Shown: positions 1-9,658 of the stretch, piece after piece
How the letters are laid out: each line of letters begins with the position of its first letter
How positions within the stretch are numbered: the first letter of the stretch is position 1
From: Pseudodesulfovibrio hydrargyri
GTDB taxonomy: Bacteria; Desulfobacterota; Desulfovibrionia; Desulfovibrionales; Desulfovibrionaceae
Length of the DNA: 64,000 bases
Direction of reading: 5' to 3'
NCBI RefSeq assembly: GCF_001874525.1
Contig: NZ_LKAQ01000001.1
Span: forward strand, 186,001 to 250,000
Notes under the pieces: model-generated
Databases searched by the model: none
Told to the model about the DNA's origin: nothing
Seen by the model: the letters and a program-made list of their open reading frames with translations, nothing else
Position numbers and translations under genes: made by a program

Positions 1-926
1 TCCTCCGGGGTGACCCCCGGCTTGGCCGTGGCGCACATCCAATCCTGCAATTCGATGCAGAAGTCATGGGCGCGGCGGATGTCGTCGGGGATGGACGTAT
101 CCGGCCCGGCGAAATAGGCCTGGGTCTTGTCCGTGTGGTAGCCCTCGAGCTGGAAGCCGATGTCGAGCATGAGCGGCTCGCCCGTCCGCCATATCTTGTG
201 CACATTACCCATCAGGGCCGAGGCCGGATGCTCGCCGCGCAGCCCGAGCGGACCGTTGAACCCGCTGGGATAGTTGCCGGAATCGCCGGCCGACACGTGC
301 CCGAGAAAGGCCTCCTCGTCGTGGGCCTGCATGCGCAGGATGCCCATGTGCCCCTCGTTGAAAAAGGACTCCCACGCCTTGTGGGCGATCTCGCGCTCGG
401 TCATGCCGGGGCGGATCATGGTCGGCAGGATGTCGTGCAGGCAGCGGTGGTGCTTGTCGCCGCAGCGGCGCAGGATATCCAGTTCGAACTCGGACTTGAC
501 CATCTTGGCCAGGGCCACGGCGTGGTCCCCGGGCACGATGGCGAAGTCCTTGAGCTTGGCGGCCAGCATGGTCCCGAGCTGCCAGGTCAGCCCGGCCATG
601 ACCGCGGCCAGGGTCGGGGTGAAGGGGCTGCCCGTGTCCGCGCATAGGCCCGGCAGTTCGGAGTAGGACTTGTACGGCAGGATGTGTCTGATCCCGGCCT
701 CCAGGCGGGCGCGGTTGACGCCCTTGCGGATGAGCAGCACGGGCTCGCCGTCCAGCGGCAGCCAGAGGACGCCCTGGCCGAAGGTGCCTGTCAGATAGTA
801 GATGTTCAGCCTGGAAAAGACGAGAATGCCGCCCGCCTGCGGGGCGACGGCCTGCAGGTGGTGCCGAACCGAGTCCTGGCGGCGCTTGAGTTCCTCTTCG
901 GGGATACGGGCGATGGCTTCGAACAT
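1..926 (-). CDS. M24 family Xaa-Pro peptidase, partial
   Basis: This reading frame runs off the left edge, so the C-terminus is missing; 308 codons are visible. The ATG is preceded by AGGAG. The protein starts with a creatinase-type N-terminal domain (about residues 1-130) and continues into a pita-bread M24 domain. Asp255 (in LDIGF) and Asp266 (in HTDKT) are ten residues apart, the usual spacing of the first two metal ligands in aminopeptidase P-like enzymes. The remaining His and Glu ligands would lie beyond the edge. The likely role is cytoplasmic removal of N-terminal residues preceding proline. The family is clear, the exact substrate is not. Confidence 0.85.
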   Translation of the reverse strand, partial: MFEAIARIPEEELKRRQDSVRHHLQAVAPQAGGILVFSRLNIYYLTGTFGQGVLWLPLDGEPVLLIRKGVNRARLEAGIRHILPYKSYSELPGLCADTGSPFTPTLAAVMAGLTWQLGTMLAAKLKDFAIVPGDHAVALAKMVKSEFELDILRRCGDKHHRCLHDILPTMIRPGMTEREIAHKAWESFFNEGHMGILRMQAHDEEAFLGHVSAGDSGNYPSGFNGPLGLRGEHPASALMGNVHKIWRTGEPLMLDIGFQLEGYHTDKTQAYFAGPDTSIPDDIRRAHDFCIELQDWMCATAKPGVTPE

Positions 927-1013
927 GGGGAGGCTCCTTGGGGGATATATCAACTAGGCAATCGGAAGGGTTTGCTGTACAAAGACCTTCTCAATAAGAC
1001 GAGGTATCGAGCA

Positions 1014-1433
1014 ATGCTGATCGACATGAAAGAGCTAGCCCCCCTGCTGCGCGAGGTCAAGACCATCGCCGTGGTTGGGGCCGCGGACAAGCCGGGCCGT
1101 CCCGTGGACATGGTCGGCCGCGCCCTCATCGACATGGGCTTCACCGTCATTCCGGTCCACCCCAAGCGCACCGGCGTCTGGGGACTGACCACCTACCCGG
1201 CCCTGGGCGACATCCCGGTGGCCGTGGACCTGGTCGACGTATTCCGTGCCCCGCAGTTCTGCCCGGACCATGCCCGCGAGGCCCTGGCCATGGACCCGCT
1301 GCCCAAAATCTTCTGGATGCAGTCCGGCATCACCAGCCCCGAGGCCCGCGAATTGCTGGCCTCCAGCGGGATCACGGTGGTCGAGGACCGCTGCACCAAG
1401 GTCGAGATGCAGGCCATGGGTATTCGTCGATGA
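1014..1433 (+). CDS. CoA-binding domain protein (YccU-like)
   Basis: This is a small single-domain protein of 139 residues with a Rossmann-type CoA_binding fold: a glycine-containing first turn (VVGAADKPGRP, about residues 17-27) followed by alternating hydrophobic strands and helices. Proteins of this size and pattern bind CoA or nucleotides, but their cellular job is not established. The frame stays open further upstream, but ATG 1014 is preferred because it fits the family start and has a GAGG about nine bases upstream. It overlaps the next gene by four bases (ATGA), so the two are probably translationally coupled. Confidence 0.8.
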   Translation: MLIDMKELAPLLREVKTIAVVGAADKPGRPVDMVGRALIDMGFTVIPVHPKRTGVWGLTTYPALGDIPVAVDLVDVFRAPQFCPDHAREALAMDPLPKIFWMQSGITSPEARELLASSGITVVEDRCTKVEMQAMGIRR

Positions 1434-1867
1434 CCGAAGCCGCCTTTGAATGCCGCATGTGCGGCCACTGCTGCCAGGGCGAGGGCGGCATCGTCATGAC
1501 CGCCAAGGACCGCGAACGGCTGGCCGCCTTCCTGGGCATCGCCGAGGACGAACTGGTCGCCCGCTACGCACACACGCGCGGCGGCAAGATCCACCTCAAC
1601 GTGGGTGAGGACCAGTTCTGCGTCTTTTACAAGGAAGGCTGCGGCGTGCATCCAGGCCGTCCGGACATCTGCCGCGCCTGGCCCTATTTCCGGGGCAATC
1701 TCATCGACGAGACGAGTTGGGAGATGATCCAGGAATACTGCCCCGGGGTGAATCCCAAGGCCGGGCACGCGGAGTTCGTCCGCCAGGGCCGCGCCTATTT
1801 GCGTGAGCACGACCTTTTGCGCTATGATCCCGACTCGTCCCCCAACGCATTGATTTCCGACGATTAA
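1430..1867 (+). CDS. YkgJ-family cysteine cluster protein
   Basis: This 145-residue protein carries the CxxCxxCC motif of the YkgJ/UPF0153 family at Cys8, Cys11, Cys14 and Cys15, with further cysteines at [17 protein letters not shown] and EYCPG. The pattern suggests a bound zinc ion or Fe-S cluster; no catalytic activity is established for the family. Its start overlaps the stop of the CoA-binding gene, and the J-domain gene follows after 16 bases, so the three genes look like one transcription unit. Confidence 0.8.
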   Translation: MTEAAFECRMCGHCCQGEGGIVMTAKDRERLAAFLGIAEDELVARYAHTRGGKIHLNVGEDQFCVFYKEGCGVHPGRPDICRAWPYFRGNLIDETSWEMIQEYCPGVNPKAGHAEFVRQGRAYLREHDLLRYDPDSSPNALISDD

Positions 1868-1883
1868 CCAAGGACGCGGCCCG

Positions 1884-2663
1884 ATGAATCTCCAGGAGTG
1901 CCTCAGAGAGCTCAAGCTCGCCCCCGGGGCAACCCTGGACGAGGTCAAGTCCGCCTTCCGCAAACTGGCCTTCAAGTATCACCCGGACCTGAATCCCGGG
2001 CCCAACGCGGCGGAAAAATTCCGCGTGGTCAACGAGGCCTACGTCACGGCCAAAAAGCTCATGGAGACGAGCGGCCCGGCCGCGTCGGCCTCCTCCGACC
2101 GGGAGCCCGAGGAACCCCGGGCGAGCCGCGACCAGGGGGCCAGGGCGTACGCCCGGCAGCAGCGGAGGACGCCCCCGCCCAGGCCCGAGAAAAAACAGCG
2201 CGAGCGCTCCACCCGTGCCAGGACCCAGCAATACTACTACAAGGAAGAGGAGGTCCTGCGGACCATCCTCAACGACCCGTTCGCCAAGAAGGTCTTCGAG
2301 GACATCTACTCGCAGATCCGCAGGGACAAGCCCGGATACAAGGGGCCGCTGGAACTCAAGAAGCGCAACCTCCAGCTGCACTGGGGCGAGCGGACCATCA
2401 ACCTGGACTTCTCCAAGGGCATCAAGGGCTGGCTCAAGGGCCAGATGGATTTCGAGCAGACCGTCTACTACCCGGCCTCCCATCTCCTGCCCGGGCGCAA
2501 GGTGCGCATCACCGTGGAGCAGCCCTTCACCAAGGGGTCCAAGACCATCGAGGTAACCCTGCCCAGGGACTTCGTGGTCGGACGCCCCATCCGGCTCAGA
2601 GGACTGGGCCGCAAGCTCGGCCCGTTCAAGGGCGACCTGCTCCTGCGCATCCTCGGGAAATAG
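1884..2663 (+). CDS. J-domain co-chaperone without zinc fingers
   Basis: Residues 1-65 form a J domain with the HPD motif at 33-35, which would stimulate the ATPase of a DnaK partner. A low-complexity basic and proline-rich linker follows (about 70-115). The C-terminal part ends in a DnaJ_C-like beta segment ([18 protein letters not shown]). The CxxCxGxG zinc repeats of full DnaJ are absent, so this is a type-II/III-like J protein distinct from the complete dnaJ at 4958-6070. It follows the YkgJ gene by 16 bases. The client is unknown. Confidence 0.8.
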   Translation: MNLQECLRELKLAPGATLDEVKSAFRKLAFKYHPDLNPGPNAAEKFRVVNEAYVTAKKLMETSGPAASASSDREPEEPRASRDQGARAYARQQRRTPPPRPEKKQRERSTRARTQQYYYKEEEVLRTILNDPFAKKVFEDIYSQIRRDKPGYKGPLELKKRNLQLHWGERTINLDFSKGIKGWLKGQMDFEQTVYYPASHLLPGRKVRITVEQPFTKGSKTIEVTLPRDFVVGRPIRLRGLGRKLGPFKGDLLLRILGK

Positions 2664-2817
2664 CCTCCCGGCCGCCTGGCCGCCCTCTCACAAGCCCCTG
2701 ACTCGACGTGCATTTGCCAATCCTGGCATACATTTTTGCCGCAGAAATAAAAGCCTTGTTTTCCCCTGGTAATTTTACTAGTCGCTGTAGCATACCGAGA
2801 TTTAAATGGAGGAACCC

Positions 2818-3459
2818 ATGCTCGCCATTTTCGATTACAAGGCGGGAAACCAGACCAGTGTCCACAGGGCGCTGGAGCACCTGGGCATCCCCAATGAGAT
2901 TACCAACGACCCCGCAAAACTGGACCGGGCCAAGGGAATCATCTTCCCCGGCGTCGGCGCGGCCGGACAGGCCATGGAAGAGCTCGAATCCGGCGGCCTC
3001 GACGAGGTCATCAAGAAGCTCATCGCGCAGAAGAAGCCGGTGCTCGGCATCTGCGTGGGCTGCCAGATTCTCCTGGACTACTCCGAGGAAAACGATACCA
3101 AGGCCCTGGAAGTGATCCCGGGCGAATGCCGCCTGTTCAACCCCTCCTGGGTGGACTACGAGGACATCCAGATCCGCGTGCCGCACATGGGCTGGAACCA
3201 GGTGGAGCTGATCAAGGAGTGCGAGCTGTTCGAGGGCATCGATCCGGACGCGGACTTCTACTTCGTGCACAGCTACTACCCCGCTCCCAAGGAGGAGTTC
3301 GTCATCGGCACCACGCGCTACGGCATCGACTTCTGTTCGGTGCACGGCCGCAGGGGGCTGTGGGCCGTCCAGTTCCACCCGGAAAAGAGCGGACGCCCCG
3401 GCCTGAAGATGCTTTCGAACTTCTACAAATTCTGCCAGGAGGCCAGCGATGCTGAGTAA
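2818..3459 (+). CDS. hisH: Imidazole glycerol phosphate synthase, glutaminase subunit HisH
   Basis: HisH hydrolyses glutamine and channels ammonia to HisF in histidine biosynthesis. The triad is visible: Cys79 in GICVGCQ, and His187 and Glu189 in FHPE. An upstream in-frame ATG at 2806 overlaps the GGAGG that serves as the ribosome binding site, so ATG 2818 is chosen. It gives 213 residues and the family-typical N-terminus [11 protein letters not shown]. The hisF start lies inside the last 11 bases, as expected for subunits of one complex. No other his genes are in the window. Confidence 0.93.
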   Translation: MLAIFDYKAGNQTSVHRALEHLGIPNEITNDPAKLDRAKGIIFPGVGAAGQAMEELESGGLDEVIKKLIAQKKPVLGICVGCQILLDYSEENDTKALEVIPGECRLFNPSWVDYEDIQIRVPHMGWNQVELIKECELFEGIDPDADFYFVHSYYPAPKEEFVIGTTRYGIDFCSVHGRRGLWAVQFHPEKSGRPGLKMLSNFYKFCQEASDAE

Positions 3460-4228
3460 GCGCGTCATCCCCTGCCTCGACGTGCGCAACGGCCGTCTGA
3501 CCAAGGGCATCAAGTTCGAGGGCAACGTGGACATCGGTGATCCGGTCGAGTCCGCCAGGAAATACTACGAGGAAGGCGCGGACGAGATCGTCTTCTACGA
3601 CATCACCGCCTCCCATGAGGCACGCGGCATCTTCCTGGACGTGGTCGAGAAGGTCGCCTCCCAGATATTCATCCCGTTCTCCGTGGGCGGGGGCATCAAC
3701 ACCGTGGACGACATGCGCGACGTGCTCGTGGCGGGCGCGGAAAAGGTCTCGGTCAACTCCGGGGCGGTCAAGAACCCGGACATCATCAGCGAGGGCGCGG
3801 CCCGGTTCGGCTCCCAGTGCGTGGTCCTCGGCATGGACGTCAAGCGCGTGCCCGTGAGCGAGGACATCCCCTCGGGCTTCGAGATCGTCATCCACGGCGG
3901 CCGCAAGTACATGGGCATGGACGCCATCGAGTGGGCCAAGACCGGCGAGGCGCTCGGCGCGGGCGAGATCTGCCTGAACTCCATCGACGCGGACGGCGTC
4001 AAGAACGGCTACGACCTGGAACTGACCCGGCTGGTGGCCGAGGCCGTGACCATTCCGGTCATCGCATCCGGCGGCGCGGGCAACCCCCAGCACATGGTCG
4101 ACGCCGTGACCGAGGGCAAGGCCACGGCCGCGCTCATCGCCTCCATCGTCCACTACGGCGAATACACCATTCCGGAACTGAAAAAGTACATGTCCGAGCA
4201 CGGCGTCCAGACCCGCATGGTCTGGTAA
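3449..4228 (+). CDS. hisF: Imidazole glycerol phosphate synthase, cyclase subunit HisF
   Basis: HisF is the (beta/alpha)8 barrel subunit that uses ammonia from HisH to make IGP and AICAR from PRFAR. The 259-residue length is typical. Asp11 (CLDVRNGR) and the second catalytic Asp, at about residue 130 in GMDVKR, are present, as are the phosphate-binding glycine motifs SVGGGIN and ASGGAG. It overlaps hisH by 11 bases and ends about 25 bases before a strong terminator, so hisH-hisF form the end of a unit. Confidence 0.95.
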   Translation: MLSKRVIPCLDVRNGRLTKGIKFEGNVDIGDPVESARKYYEEGADEIVFYDITASHEARGIFLDVVEKVASQIFIPFSVGGGINTVDDMRDVLVAGAEKVSVNSGAVKNPDIISEGAARFGSQCVVLGMDVKRVPVSEDIPSGFEIVIHGGRKYMGMDAIEWAKTGEALGAGEICLNSIDADGVKNGYDLELTRLVAEAVTIPVIASGGAGNPQHMVDAVTEGKATAALIASIVHYGEYTIPELKKYMSEHGVQTRMVW

Positions 4229-4252
4229 CAACGCCAACGGCGCAAAGCATAA

Positions 4253-4288
4253 AAAAAGCCCCGCCGGATAATCCGGCGGGGCTTTTTC
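4253..4288. terminator. Rho-independent terminator after hisF
   Basis: A perfect GC-rich stem (GCCCCGCCGGAT paired with ATCCGGCGGGGC) is flanked by A-rich and T-rich runs on both sides, so it can stop transcription from either strand: hisF from the left and moaC from the right. Confidence 0.9.
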
Positions 4289-4300
4289 TTTATCTTTCTG

Positions 4301-4473
4301 GAGCGAATTGGGTGTCGTAGACACCCGACAGCGACTCTTCGTCACGGGATAGGCTTGGGAGAGTGGGTCAACCGTGCATTTTCTCCCGGCCGGGGCAACC
4401 GCTGCGTAGCCGTCTACGTGAGGATTGGCCCGGGCGGGAAAAATGTGCGGATGGCCCGCTATCGCAAGCCGCT
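4301..4473 (-). repeat. Intergenic repeat, family 1, copy A
   Basis: Read on the minus strand, this stretch matches the plus-strand sequence at 57609-57783 over about 175 bases, with most positions identical by eye, including the blocks AATCCTCACGTAG, GGTTGCCCCGGCCGG and GCTGTCGGGTG. Its middle (about 4375-4447) is a long imperfect palindrome with arms of about 30 bases around CGTAGCCGTCTACG. It fills the space between the hisF terminator and moaC and has no convincing coding frame. Confidence 0.8.
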
Positions 4474-4474
4474 T

Positions 4475-4954
4475 TTATTCAGCGGTGAAAGTGCCGCTCT
4501 TGCCGCCGGATTTGTAGACCAAGCGGCAATTGTCGATGACGATGTCCTTCTGGACCGCCTTGCACATGTCGTAGATGGTCGCGGCCGCCACCTGGCAGCC
4601 GATCAGGGCCTCCATCTCCACGCCGGTCCTGTAGGTGGTGCGCACCTCGCATTCCAGCTCGATGGTCGAATCGCCGTCGTGCACGGTGAAGCGCACGTCG
4701 ACATAGCTGATGGGCAGGGGGTGGCACATGGGGATGAGGTCGCTGGTCCGCTTGGCGGCCTGGATGCCCGCGATCTTGGCCGTGGTCAGCACGTCGCCCT
4801 TGGGCAGGGCGTCCGCCTTGAGCAGGCGCATGGTCTCGGCGGACAGGCGGACCAGTCCCCGGACGATGGCCGTGCGGCTCGTGTCGTTCTTGGAGGAAAC
4901 GTCCACCATGCGGGCGTTGCCGTCCCGGTCCATGTGCGAAAAACCGTCCGCCAT
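4475..4954 (-). CDS. moaC: Cyclic pyranopterin monophosphate synthase MoaC
   Basis: MoaC converts the MoaA product to cyclic pyranopterin monophosphate, the first stable intermediate of molybdenum/tungsten cofactor synthesis. The 159-residue length and the family blocks [25 protein letters not shown] and [10 protein letters not shown] are all present. It starts three bases after dnaJ ends and is probably cotranscribed with it. The other cofactor genes seen here (moaD, an E1-like gene and mobB) lie 42-46 kb away. Confidence 0.95.
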   Translation of the reverse strand: MADGFSHMDRDGNARMVDVSSKNDTSRTAIVRGLVRLSAETMRLLKADALPKGDVLTTAKIAGIQAAKRTSDLIPMCHPLPISYVDVRFTVHDGDSTIELECEVRTTYRTGVEMEALIGCQVAAATIYDMCKAVQKDIVIDNCRLVYKSGGKSGTFTAE

Positions 4955-4957
4955 CGT

Positions 4958-6070
4958 CTACTCTCCCATGACCTTGTCCTTGGCCTTCTTGAAGAAGCCC
5001 TTGGCCCTGTTCTTGAGTTTTCCGGCCTCGATCTCGGCGAACTCCCTGAGGATCTCCTCCTGGCGGCTATTCAGCTTGGACGGCGTCTTGACGCGGATTT
5101 CCACAAGCAGGTCGCCGTTCTGGCTGGAGCCGAGATGGGGCAGGCCCAGGCCGCGCAGCCTGAAGACCTCGCCGGACTGGGTGCCGCTGGGAATGTCCAG
5201 GTTGACCGGCTCGTCCAGGGTGGGCACCTCAAGGCGGTGGCCCAGGGCGGCCTCGACCATGGAAATTTCCCGGCTGATGATCAGGTTCTGACCCTGGCGC
5301 TCGAAGGTGTCGTCCGGGATGACCCGGATGACCACGTAGAGATCGCCCGGAGGGCCGCCGTTGACGCCGGCCTCGCCCTCGCCGCGCAGCCGCAGGCGGG
5401 AGTTGTTGTCCACGCCCGCCGGGATGCGGACGTTGAGGTCCTTGTCCTTGATGACCGAGCCACGCCCCATGCAGGTGTCGCAGGGGTCGGTGATCAGCTT
5501 GCCCGCGCCCCGGCACTGGGGGCAGGTTGCGGAAATACGGAAAAAACCCTGGGACTGCTGCACGGTGCCGGAGCCGCCGCACTGAGGACAGGTCTCGGGC
5601 GTGGAGCCCGGAGCCGCCCCGCTGCCTCCACAGGTCTCGCAGGAGGTCTCCACCGGAATCTTGATGCCCACCTCGGTGCCCTTGGCCGCATCCCGGAAGG
5701 AAATCTCCAGGTTGTAGCGCAGATCCGAACCGGCCCGGGGGCGGTTGGACCGCCCGGCCGAGGAAAAGCCGAAAACCTCGCCGAAGATGTCGCTGAAGGC
5801 GCCGAAGATGTCCTCGTTGCTGGAGAAGCCGGAAAAGCCGTTGCCGTTCACGCCGTCGTGGCCGAACCGATCGTAAGCCTGGCGCTTCTCGTCGTTGCCC
5901 AGAATCTCGTAGGCCTCGGCGGCCTCCTTGAACTTGGACTCGGCGTCGGGATCGTCCTGGTTCCGGTCCGGATGGTACTTGAAGGCCAGCTTCCGGTACG
6001 CCGTCTTGATCTCATCCTTGGTGGCGGTGCGTTCCACCTCCAGGATTTCGTAATAGTCGCGTTTGGACAT
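4958..6070 (-). CDS. dnaJ: Chaperone protein DnaJ
   Basis: This is a full-length type-I DnaJ of 370 residues. It has an N-terminal J domain with HPD in KYHPDRNQ, a Gly/Phe-rich stretch (NGNGFSGF), four zinc-binding repeats (CETCGGSG, CPQCGGSG, CPQCRGAG, CDTCMGRG) and a C-terminal substrate-binding domain. It hands unfolded clients to DnaK. It follows rpoZ by ten bases and precedes moaC by three bases on the same strand. dnaK is not in the window. Confidence 0.96.
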   Translation of the reverse strand: MSKRDYYEILEVERTATKDEIKTAYRKLAFKYHPDRNQDDPDAESKFKEAAEAYEILGNDEKRQAYDRFGHDGVNGNGFSGFSSNEDIFGAFSDIFGEVFGFSSAGRSNRPRAGSDLRYNLEISFRDAAKGTEVGIKIPVETSCETCGGSGAAPGSTPETCPQCGGSGTVQQSQGFFRISATCPQCRGAGKLITDPCDTCMGRGSVIKDKDLNVRIPAGVDNNSRLRLRGEGEAGVNGGPPGDLYVVIRVIPDDTFERQGQNLIISREISMVEAALGHRLEVPTLDEPVNLDIPSGTQSGEVFRLRGLGLPHLGSSQNGDLLVEIRVKTPSKLNSRQEEILREFAEIEAGKLKNRAKGFFKKAKDKVMGE

Positions 6071-6080
6071 GGTCGGCTAC

Positions 6081-6308
6081 TTAGGCTTCCTCGGTTGGGG
6101 CGGAGTGGAGGTGGAGGTCGTCGGAAGTGTCGGGCACGACCTTGCCGGCCGCTATCTCGCGCAGGGCGTTGACCACTTCCTTGTTCTTGGTGTCGACCAG
6201 GGGATCGTACCCTTCGCGGTACTGCTTGACCCTCTTGATGGCCATCTGGGTGATGAGAAAACGATTACTCACTTTCGCCAGACAATCTTCTACGGTGATC
6301 CTTGCCAT
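6081..6308 (-). CDS. rpoZ: RNA polymerase omega subunit
   Basis: This 75-residue protein has the omega pattern: an N-terminal MARITVEDC, the conserved [12 protein letters not shown] helix and the [15 protein letters not shown] segment. Omega binds the beta-prime C-terminus and helps RNA polymerase assembly. It is the first of three closely spaced minus-strand genes (rpoZ, dnaJ, moaC). Its start has AAGGAGAAT just upstream. The acidic, His-containing tail is variable in the family. Confidence 0.93.
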   Translation of the reverse strand: MARITVEDCLAKVSNRFLITQMAIKRVKQYREGYDPLVDTKNKEVVNALREIAAGKVVPDTSDDLHLHSAPTEEA

Positions 6309-6341
6309 GATATTCTCCTTGAGACTTCGTTTGAAGCGTCG

Positions 6342-7679
6342 TTATTCCGTCTTTGCCGGACCGCCGGGGAACATGCCCTGCAGGTCCTTGAGCAGCCGCG
6401 AGGAGACGGGGTAGTACATGCCGTCTCCGTTCTTCATCCAACACTGCCCCGGCGGCAGCTGCGGATCCGCATAGAAGGTTACCGCCTTCAATTCGTCCCC
6501 GTCGCCGTCCAGCAGGCGGCAGTGCATGAGCTTCACAGCAGTGGCGGCCAAGTTGTTCAGGGGCAACGCCTCAAACTGTAATTCAGTAAATCGCCAGAGC
6601 GCCATGTCAATGCCCGGGACGTTTTTTTCGCCCCCTTCCACGCGCCAGCCGGAGTGCTCGTGCCTGACCACGTAACGCCGGTCGCCGTTGAGGATGACGA
6701 TGACGGCCACCTGGCTGATGTCCAGGGTGAACACGTTGCGGCCCTGGACGTCGAAGGCGCTCTTGACCAGTTGGCTGACGCTCTCCGCATCGAGCAGAAA
6801 CGGCACCGTCAGCCCGGAGGAGCGCCCGAAATAATGCTTGGGGTCATCCTCGATGGTGAAGAACTCCACCATGGACGGCTCCTTGGCCTTCCCGGCCCAG
6901 ACCTTGATGGTCAGGGCCGCCATGCCCCGCTCCGGCTCCGCTGGCTCCAGCACCAGCCTGTTCGCCCGCAGCAGGGCCAGGGCGTGCAGGTAGAGCTTGA
7001 GTTCCGAGGCGGACGCCGTCTTGTCCTTGAGATAGCCGGGCAGGACAAAGGTAAATCCGTTACCACCGCGTTTGACCAGCCAGCTCGAACCGAACGGTTG
7101 GACGAGCTGCACCTGGTAGACCCGCTCCTCTTCGAAATGAAATACCTTGGTATCGAGGAAATGGGCGGCGGGCTGGGCGAACTGTCCGTAGACCTCGGCC
7201 CCGAACTCGTAGGCCCGCCCCGGCGTCTCGGAATTCCAGCCGTACGTCCTGCCGGATTCGTCCCGGGAGAACCGGATTTCCAGAGGCGGGACGTTCTCGT
7301 CCCGGAACCGCACGGTCAATTTCACCCCGGGCTTGCCCAGACCGTGCCGTTTGAGCGCCACCGTATCGCCCTCCTCGAACGAGAGCAGCGGGATCAACTC
7401 GGACAACCGGTTCAGGTAATCCCGGACCCGGCCGTTCAGCGCCCCGGCCGATACGCTCGACGAGTCGTCCGGAACCCGCGTCTCCCATTCGTTCCCGGCG
7501 GCGACCAGGGTATAGGCCTCGCCCTGCGCCGCGACGTCCACGGACTTGACCTTGTCCAGGGAATATGACAGCCAGCGGGACGCCGTGACCGGCTCATCCA
7601 TGGTGGTCCGGTACCAGTACGCGCTGGCGGCCAGACCGGCCGCAATCACGATGAGGACAAGGAACAATATCCGTCTCAA
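6342..7679 (-). CDS. DUF4340-type membrane-anchored protein
   Basis: This protein has an N-terminal membrane segment (RRILFLVLIVIAAGLAASAYW) and a large soluble region with repeated beta-rich blocks resembling DUF4340, which is often found near gliding/ABC export genes. The start is uncertain: TTG at 7679 has GGAGG nine bases upstream and puts the membrane segment at residue 3, while ATG at 7736 has no ribosome site; the TTG start (445 residues) is chosen. It lies upstream of rpoZ on the same strand, 33 bases away. There is no ABC transporter beside it, so its function is open. Confidence 0.6.
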   Translation of the reverse strand: MRRILFLVLIVIAAGLAASAYWYRTTMDEPVTASRWLSYSLDKVKSVDVAAQGEAYTLVAAGNEWETRVPDDSSSVSAGALNGRVRDYLNRLSELIPLLSFEEGDTVALKRHGLGKPGVKLTVRFRDENVPPLEIRFSRDESGRTYGWNSETPGRAYEFGAEVYGQFAQPAAHFLDTKVFHFEEERVYQVQLVQPFGSSWLVKRGGNGFTFVLPGYLKDKTASASELKLYLHALALLRANRLVLEPAEPERGMAALTIKVWAGKAKEPSMVEFFTIEDDPKHYFGRSSGLTVPFLLDAESVSQLVKSAFDVQGRNVFTLDISQVAVIVILNGDRRYVVRHEHSGWRVEGGEKNVPGIDMALWRFTELQFEALPLNNLAATAVKLMHCRLLDGDGDELKAVTFYADPQLPPGQCWMKNGDGMYYPVSSRLLKDLQGMFPGGPAKTE

Positions 7680-7846
7680 AACAGGCAGCCTCCGGGGGAA
7701 CCTGGTTTCCGGTCGAAAACGGGCGATTCCGACCATGACGCGAAAGCTTGTAAAGCTGCCCCAAAGGAGCTTGCAAGTCAAGCGGGAATAACCTATCCGC
7801 CTGACCTGGTCCGCCCTGCATAGCAAATCAAACGGGAGAATGACAG

Positions 7847-8596
7847 ATGGCCTCATGGGGCAAACTTACCTTTGCGCAGAAAAAGTGCGTCACCGCCACC
7901 GGCAAGCTCATGCAACGGACCGACATGGTCTCGGGCGGAGCCCGCATCGGCCTGGCCATTTCCGGCGGCGTGGACAGCTTCCTCATGCTCAAGGTCATGA
8001 CCATCCGGCAGGCGATCATGCCCTTCCCGGTGGAGCTCATGGCCCTGCACGTCAATCCGGGCTTCGATCCCGCCTCCCATGCGCCGCTGGTCCGCTGGTG
8101 CGCCGACAACGGCATGGCCGCGCACATCGAACTGACCGACTTCGGGCCGCGCGCCCACTCCGAGGAGAACCGCAAGAACTCGCCGTGCTTCTGGTGCGCC
8201 ATGCAGCGACGCAAGCGCCTCTTCGAACTATGCCGCGACTACAACCTGACCCACCTCGCCTTCGGGCACAACGCCGACGACAACGTGGTCACTTTCTTCA
8301 TGAACGTGGTCCAGAACGGACGGGCCGACGGGCTGTCGGCCAACGAGCCGTTCTTTGGCGGCAAGCTCAAGGTCATCCGGCCGACCATGCTCCTGGACAA
8401 GAAAACGGTCATCAAGGCGGCCAACCAATGGGAACTGCCCATATGGGAAAACGTCTGTCCTTCGAACGGTTACACGAAACGTGATGAAATACACGAATGG
8501 CTCCGGACCATGTGGAAGAAGGATAAACGCATAAAAAACAATATCTTCAACGCCATAACCCGGCAACAAGTCGACTTGACAAGCAAAAAAGTCTAG
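7847..8596 (+). CDS. TtcA-like tRNA 2-thiocytidine biosynthesis protein
   Basis: This PP-loop ATP pyrophosphatase has SGGVDS at residues 39-44. Cys114 and Cys117 (CFWC) and Cys204 (ENVCPSNG) match the three-cysteine pattern that holds a [4Fe-4S] cluster in TtcA, which thiolates C32 of some tRNAs. The length of 249 residues is somewhat short for TtcA. A GGGAGA lies before the ATG. It stands alone between a divergent DUF4340 gene and an M23 peptidase gene. The TtcA/TtuA group is clear; the exact tRNA target is inferred. Confidence 0.8.
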   Translation: MASWGKLTFAQKKCVTATGKLMQRTDMVSGGARIGLAISGGVDSFLMLKVMTIRQAIMPFPVELMALHVNPGFDPASHAPLVRWCADNGMAAHIELTDFGPRAHSEENRKNSPCFWCAMQRRKRLFELCRDYNLTHLAFGHNADDNVVTFFMNVVQNGRADGLSANEPFFGGKLKVIRPTMLLDKKTVIKAANQWELPIWENVCPSNGYTKRDEIHEWLRTMWKKDKRIKNNIFNAITRQQVDLTSKKV

Positions 8597-8658
8597 ACTA
8601 AAAGTACTCAAAGCTCGCATCAGGCTGCTCAACGAACTTATAACATCCTGGAAAGGTA

Positions 8659-9564
8659 ATGCTTTTCCGAAAATACCACATAGTTGTCTTCAAGGACAAA
8701 CAGGGGTCGTGCAAGAAATTCCAGCTAAGAGGCTGGTTTATCATATTTTTGCTGTTCATGACCGTGTCCATGGCGGCGGGCAACGTCATTCTCTGGAAGA
8801 AATATGCCGAGCACTCCCGCATCGAACAGGGGCTGAACATTGCGGAAAAGACCGTGCAGGAGCAGAAGACCCAGCTCTTGAGCCTCTCCCAAAAGATCAC
8901 CTCCCTGCAGGGCAACCTGAACCGCATCCGTGATTTCGACTCCAAACTGCGGGTCATGATCAACCTGGACCAGGACGGCAGCCAGGCGGCCGCGCCCAAG
9001 GGCGGCCCGGCCAACGAAAATTTCTCCAAGGGGTATCTGCCCCTCTACCGCCAGGAACTGCTCGCCCGCAAAATGCATGAGTTCCTGCGCCAGCTGAACG
9101 TGGAGGCGCGCCTTGAAGAGGTCCGCCAGCAGGAGATCATGCACACCCTGCGCTCCAACCAGAACATCCTTGAAGCCACCCCGTCCATCTGGCCGACCTC
9201 CGGCTGGGTGACCTCGGGCTTCGCCTGGCGCACCTCGCCCTTCACCGGCAAGCGCGAGTTCCACAAGGGGCTCGACATCTCCGCGCCCCGGGGCACTCCG
9301 GTGTACGCCCCGGCCAGGGCTTCCGTGACCTTTGCCGGGCGCGACGGGTCCTACGGCCTGTCCATCCGCCTGAAGCACAACGCCAGCCTGTCCACCCGGT
9401 TCGCGCACCTCAACCGCATCGCCATCAAGAGCGGCCAGGAGGTCACCCGGGGCGAGCTCATCGGCTACGTCGGCAACACGGGCCGCTCCACCGGCCCCCA
9501 CCTCCACTACGAGGTCCGCCTGAACGGCGTGCCGGTGAACCCCAAGCGGTACATCCTCAACTAA
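8659..9564 (+). CDS. M23 family murein metallopeptidase
   Basis: This 301-residue protein has a cytoplasmic N-tail, one membrane segment (about 26-44), a coiled coil (about 50-92) and a C-terminal LytM/M23 domain. The zinc ligands are complete: His202 and Asp206 (FHKGLD) and His283 (HLHYE), with His250 as the probable catalytic histidine, so it should be an active peptidoglycan endopeptidase in the periplasm. It is a single gene followed by a strong terminator and the flagellar operon. Cell-wall remodelling is the likely role; a specific link to flagella is not shown. Confidence 0.88.
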   Translation: MLFRKYHIVVFKDKQGSCKKFQLRGWFIIFLLFMTVSMAAGNVILWKKYAEHSRIEQGLNIAEKTVQEQKTQLLSLSQKITSLQGNLNRIRDFDSKLRVMINLDQDGSQAAAPKGGPANENFSKGYLPLYRQELLARKMHEFLRQLNVEARLEEVRQQEIMHTLRSNQNILEATPSIWPTSGWVTSGFAWRTSPFTGKREFHKGLDISAPRGTPVYAPARASVTFAGRDGSYGLSIRLKHNASLSTRFAHLNRIAIKSGQEVTRGELIGYVGNTGRSTGPHLHYEVRLNGVPVNPKRYILN

Positions 9565-9588
9565 ACAGGCCCCGAATCGTGAATGCTC

Positions 9589-9632
9589 CAGGCCCTTTTG
9601 GAATGCGACGTTCCAGAAGGGCCTGTCCTTTT
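9589..9632 (+). terminator. Terminator after the M23 peptidase gene
   Basis: The stem CAGGCCCTTTTGGAA pairs with TTCCAGAAGGGCCTG around a short loop and is followed by TCCTTTT. It separates the peptidase gene from the flagellar operon. Confidence 0.8.
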
Positions 9633-9658
9633 CGGTCCCGGCCGGACGACGGCCCCGT

